The notes under the pieces are model-generated. The model was given only the letters and a program-made list of their open reading frames with translations. It was not told the origin of the DNA and did no database searches. Both the position numbers and the translations under genes were made by a program. From NCBI GenBank assembly GCA_001603105.1, contig LVBE01000085.1, positions 1-42,785 of the forward strand: a stretch of DNA of 42,785 nucleotides, written 5' to 3'. Each line of letters starts with the position of its first letter. Position 1 is the first letter of the stretch. Of the stretch, positions 41,597-42,785 are shown piece by piece. This stretch comes from Spirochaetales bacterium Spiro_03 (GTDB lineage Bacteria; Spirochaetota; Spirochaetia; Sphaerochaetales; Sphaerochaetaceae).

Positions 41597-42637
41597 ATGG
41601 AACACGAAGTAAAGACCGAGCAGCCGCTTCTTGACCGCAGCGGTCGGATAGTTGAACAGGGGTGGGCCCGCCATCCGTTGTGGCACTACGACCGAAAGGC
41701 GATTCGGGGTGGAGCACTGTTGACCAAGGAGTGGGAATACTGGGCTATCGTCAACCAAAAAGCGGGCTATGCACTGACGGCGACGATCAGTGACTTGGGC
41801 TATGCCGGTCTGATGGCGCTCTCCTACATCGACCTCAAAAGAGGTGCAGTAGCCCAACGTGATGCCATCGCCCTCTTGCCTTTGGGGCGCATCGGACTGC
41901 AGGCACACTCACGCACCCCCAGCCAGGTCAGCTGGGCGAACAAGAATGTCCGCCTCGCCTTCTTCAACTGGGGATCGACTACGCGCCTGATGGTTGCCTG
42001 CCCGTCACTGAACCTTCCTGATGGATCGGTGGGTCTGGACTTTGACCTCACCCTCACCCGCCGAGAGGATGCCGAGAGCTTGGTCATCGCCACCAGCTGG
42101 AAAGAGCGGCGCACAGCCTTCTACTACAATGAGAAGGCGAACTGCTACAGCGCCAGCGGGACCATCCGACGGGGGATGGAGAGCGAAACCCTCCTCTCCG
42201 GGGAGGCGTGGGGGGTGCTAGACTGGGGTCGCGGCAGGTGGACCTACCAGAACACCTGGTATTGGGCGAGCCTATCGACGATAGTGGAGAACACCACCGT
42301 CGGACTGAACCTCGGCTATGGCTTCTCGGACCGGACCGTCGCCAGTGAGAATGCCATCATCTATGACCACACCATCCACAAACTCGGGCTCGTCACCTTT
42401 CACTTTAACCACGATGATCTGATGAAGCGGTGGAGGATCAGCGACGAGGATGGACGCCTTGACCTAGTCTTTGACCCGATCGTCGATCGATCGAGTGTGA
42501 CTGACATGGTGCTCATCAAATCGGTGCAACACCAACTCTTCGGCTCCTATAGCGGAAGTCTGAAACTCGACGATGGGACGATCATCACCCTCGATGGAGC
42601 CATCGGGTTTGCCGAAGAGGTCTTCAATCGATGGTGA
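41597..42637 (+). CDS. DUF2804-family protein
   Basis: The 346-residue protein has no signal peptide or membrane segments and is rich in aromatic beta strands, like the uncharacterised DUF2804 family. It opens 'QPLLDRSGRIVEQGWARHPLWHYDR' and contains 'KEWEYWAIVNQKAGYALTATISD', 'WGVLDWGRGRWTYQNTWYWASLS' and 'GLNLGYGFSD'. The domain resembles lipocalin/AttH-like beta-sandwich proteins in texture, but no catalytic residues can be assigned. There is no clear SD (TTGGGGT only). It lies alone between two terminators, so it is monocistronic. Assignment is from recall of the family pattern. Confidence 0.7.
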   Translation: MEHEVKTEQPLLDRSGRIVEQGWARHPLWHYDRKAIRGGALLTKEWEYWAIVNQKAGYALTATISDLGYAGLMALSYIDLKRGAVAQRDAIALLPLGRIGLQAHSRTPSQVSWANKNVRLAFFNWGSTTRLMVACPSLNLPDGSVGLDFDLTLTRREDAESLVIATSWKERRTAFYYNEKANCYSASGTIRRGMESETLLSGEAWGVLDWGRGRWTYQNTWYWASLSTIVENTTVGLNLGYGFSDRTVASENAIIYDHTIHKLGLVTFHFNHDDLMKRWRISDEDGRLDLVFDPIVDRSSVTDMVLIKSVQHQLFGSYSGSLKLDDGTIITLDGAIGFAEEVFNRW

Positions 42638-42662
42638 ATTCACTAGGGCTACCGGTTCGTCC

Positions 42663-42690
42663 ACCTCAGCCATAGTGGCAGAGGTCTTTT
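42663..42690 (+). terminator. Terminator-like hairpin after the DUF2804-like gene
   Basis: ACCTC-A-GCCA-TAG-TGGC-A-GAGGT forms a nine-pair stem with one A-A mismatch, followed by CTTTT. It starts 26 bases after the stop. The remaining bases to the window end show no gene I can support. Confidence 0.6.
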
Positions 42691-42785
42691 GTGCTAGCCC
42701 GGCATCACGAATGCTTCACTCGATGTGGTCTAGGTCTTGATTTCTGAGACGAACGCCGTATTCACAAGAAAATACATGATGGTTT

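Overview
The window looks like a chromosomal segment of a moderately GC-rich diderm bacterium, most likely a spirochaete close to Sphaerochaeta/Treponema. This is inference from gene content and style: Bmp/PnrA-type nucleoside transport, periplasmic binding proteins with an 'AAGTKE'-like mature N-terminus, YesM/YesN-like two-component genes, tandem beta-barrel outer-membrane proteins and a DUF2804-like protein. No phage, IS element or CRISPR array was seen.

Layout. 1-1925 (+): a 5'-truncated Cof-type HAD phosphatase translationally coupled to an MFS exporter. 1909-2867 (-): a rubrerythrin-like protein and a ferredoxin. 3074-3349 (+): a small XRE regulator whose 3' end lies antisense to ilvB. 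3289-14571 (-): a nine-gene branched-chain amino acid operon in the order ilvN-ilvC-leuA-cimA-leuC-leuD-leuB-ilvD-ilvB. It is preceded by a TTGACA promoter and a leader that encodes a 38-residue Leu/Ile-rich peptide with competing hairpins, a classical attenuator. 14748-17305 (+): a YesM/YesN-type two-component system. 17279-21208 (-): a CUT1 sugar ABC importer (binding protein plus two permeases, no ATPase) with a HAD phosphatase. 21241-21618 (-): a DtxR/MntR-family repressor. 21788-24070 (+): a polar amino acid ABC importer with an intrinsic terminator between the binding protein and the permease. 24051-26458 (-): an N-acyl-D-amino-acid deacylase coupled to an HTH protein with a degenerate Fic domain. 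26611-27894 (+): an FAD dehydrogenase. 27889-28677 (-): an esterase-like hydrolase. 28781-29692 (+): a nucleoside hydrolase. 29689-35780 (-): a Bmp-type nucleoside ABC importer followed by purine nucleoside phosphorylase and a nitroreductase. 35900-39642 (-): two paralogous Wzi-like outer-membrane beta-barrels in a visibly more AT-rich stretch. 39662-39828 (-): tRNA-Pro(CGG) with its own promoter and terminator. 39860-41557 (+): a membrane-anchored parvulin/SurA-like chaperone with promoter and terminator. 41597-42690 (+): a DUF2804-like gene with a terminator-like hairpin.

How it works together. The ilv-leu operon encodes valine and leucine synthesis up to the final transamination. Because cimA is present it can also make isoleucine from pyruvate through citramalate, using the same LeuCD and LeuB; no threonine deaminase is seen here. 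The nucleoside importer, PNP and nucleoside hydrolase form a purine salvage module. The amino acid importer beside the D-aminoacylase suggests scavenging of amino acids or D-amino-acid derivatives.

The strongest non-routine signals are the ilv attenuator with an ORF too short for the supplied track, the HTH/pseudo-Fic protein, a recurrent TGGTAnnnT extended -10 motif (three copies placed so that transcripts would be leaderless), and the fact that all six convergent gene pairs overlap at their 3' ends.
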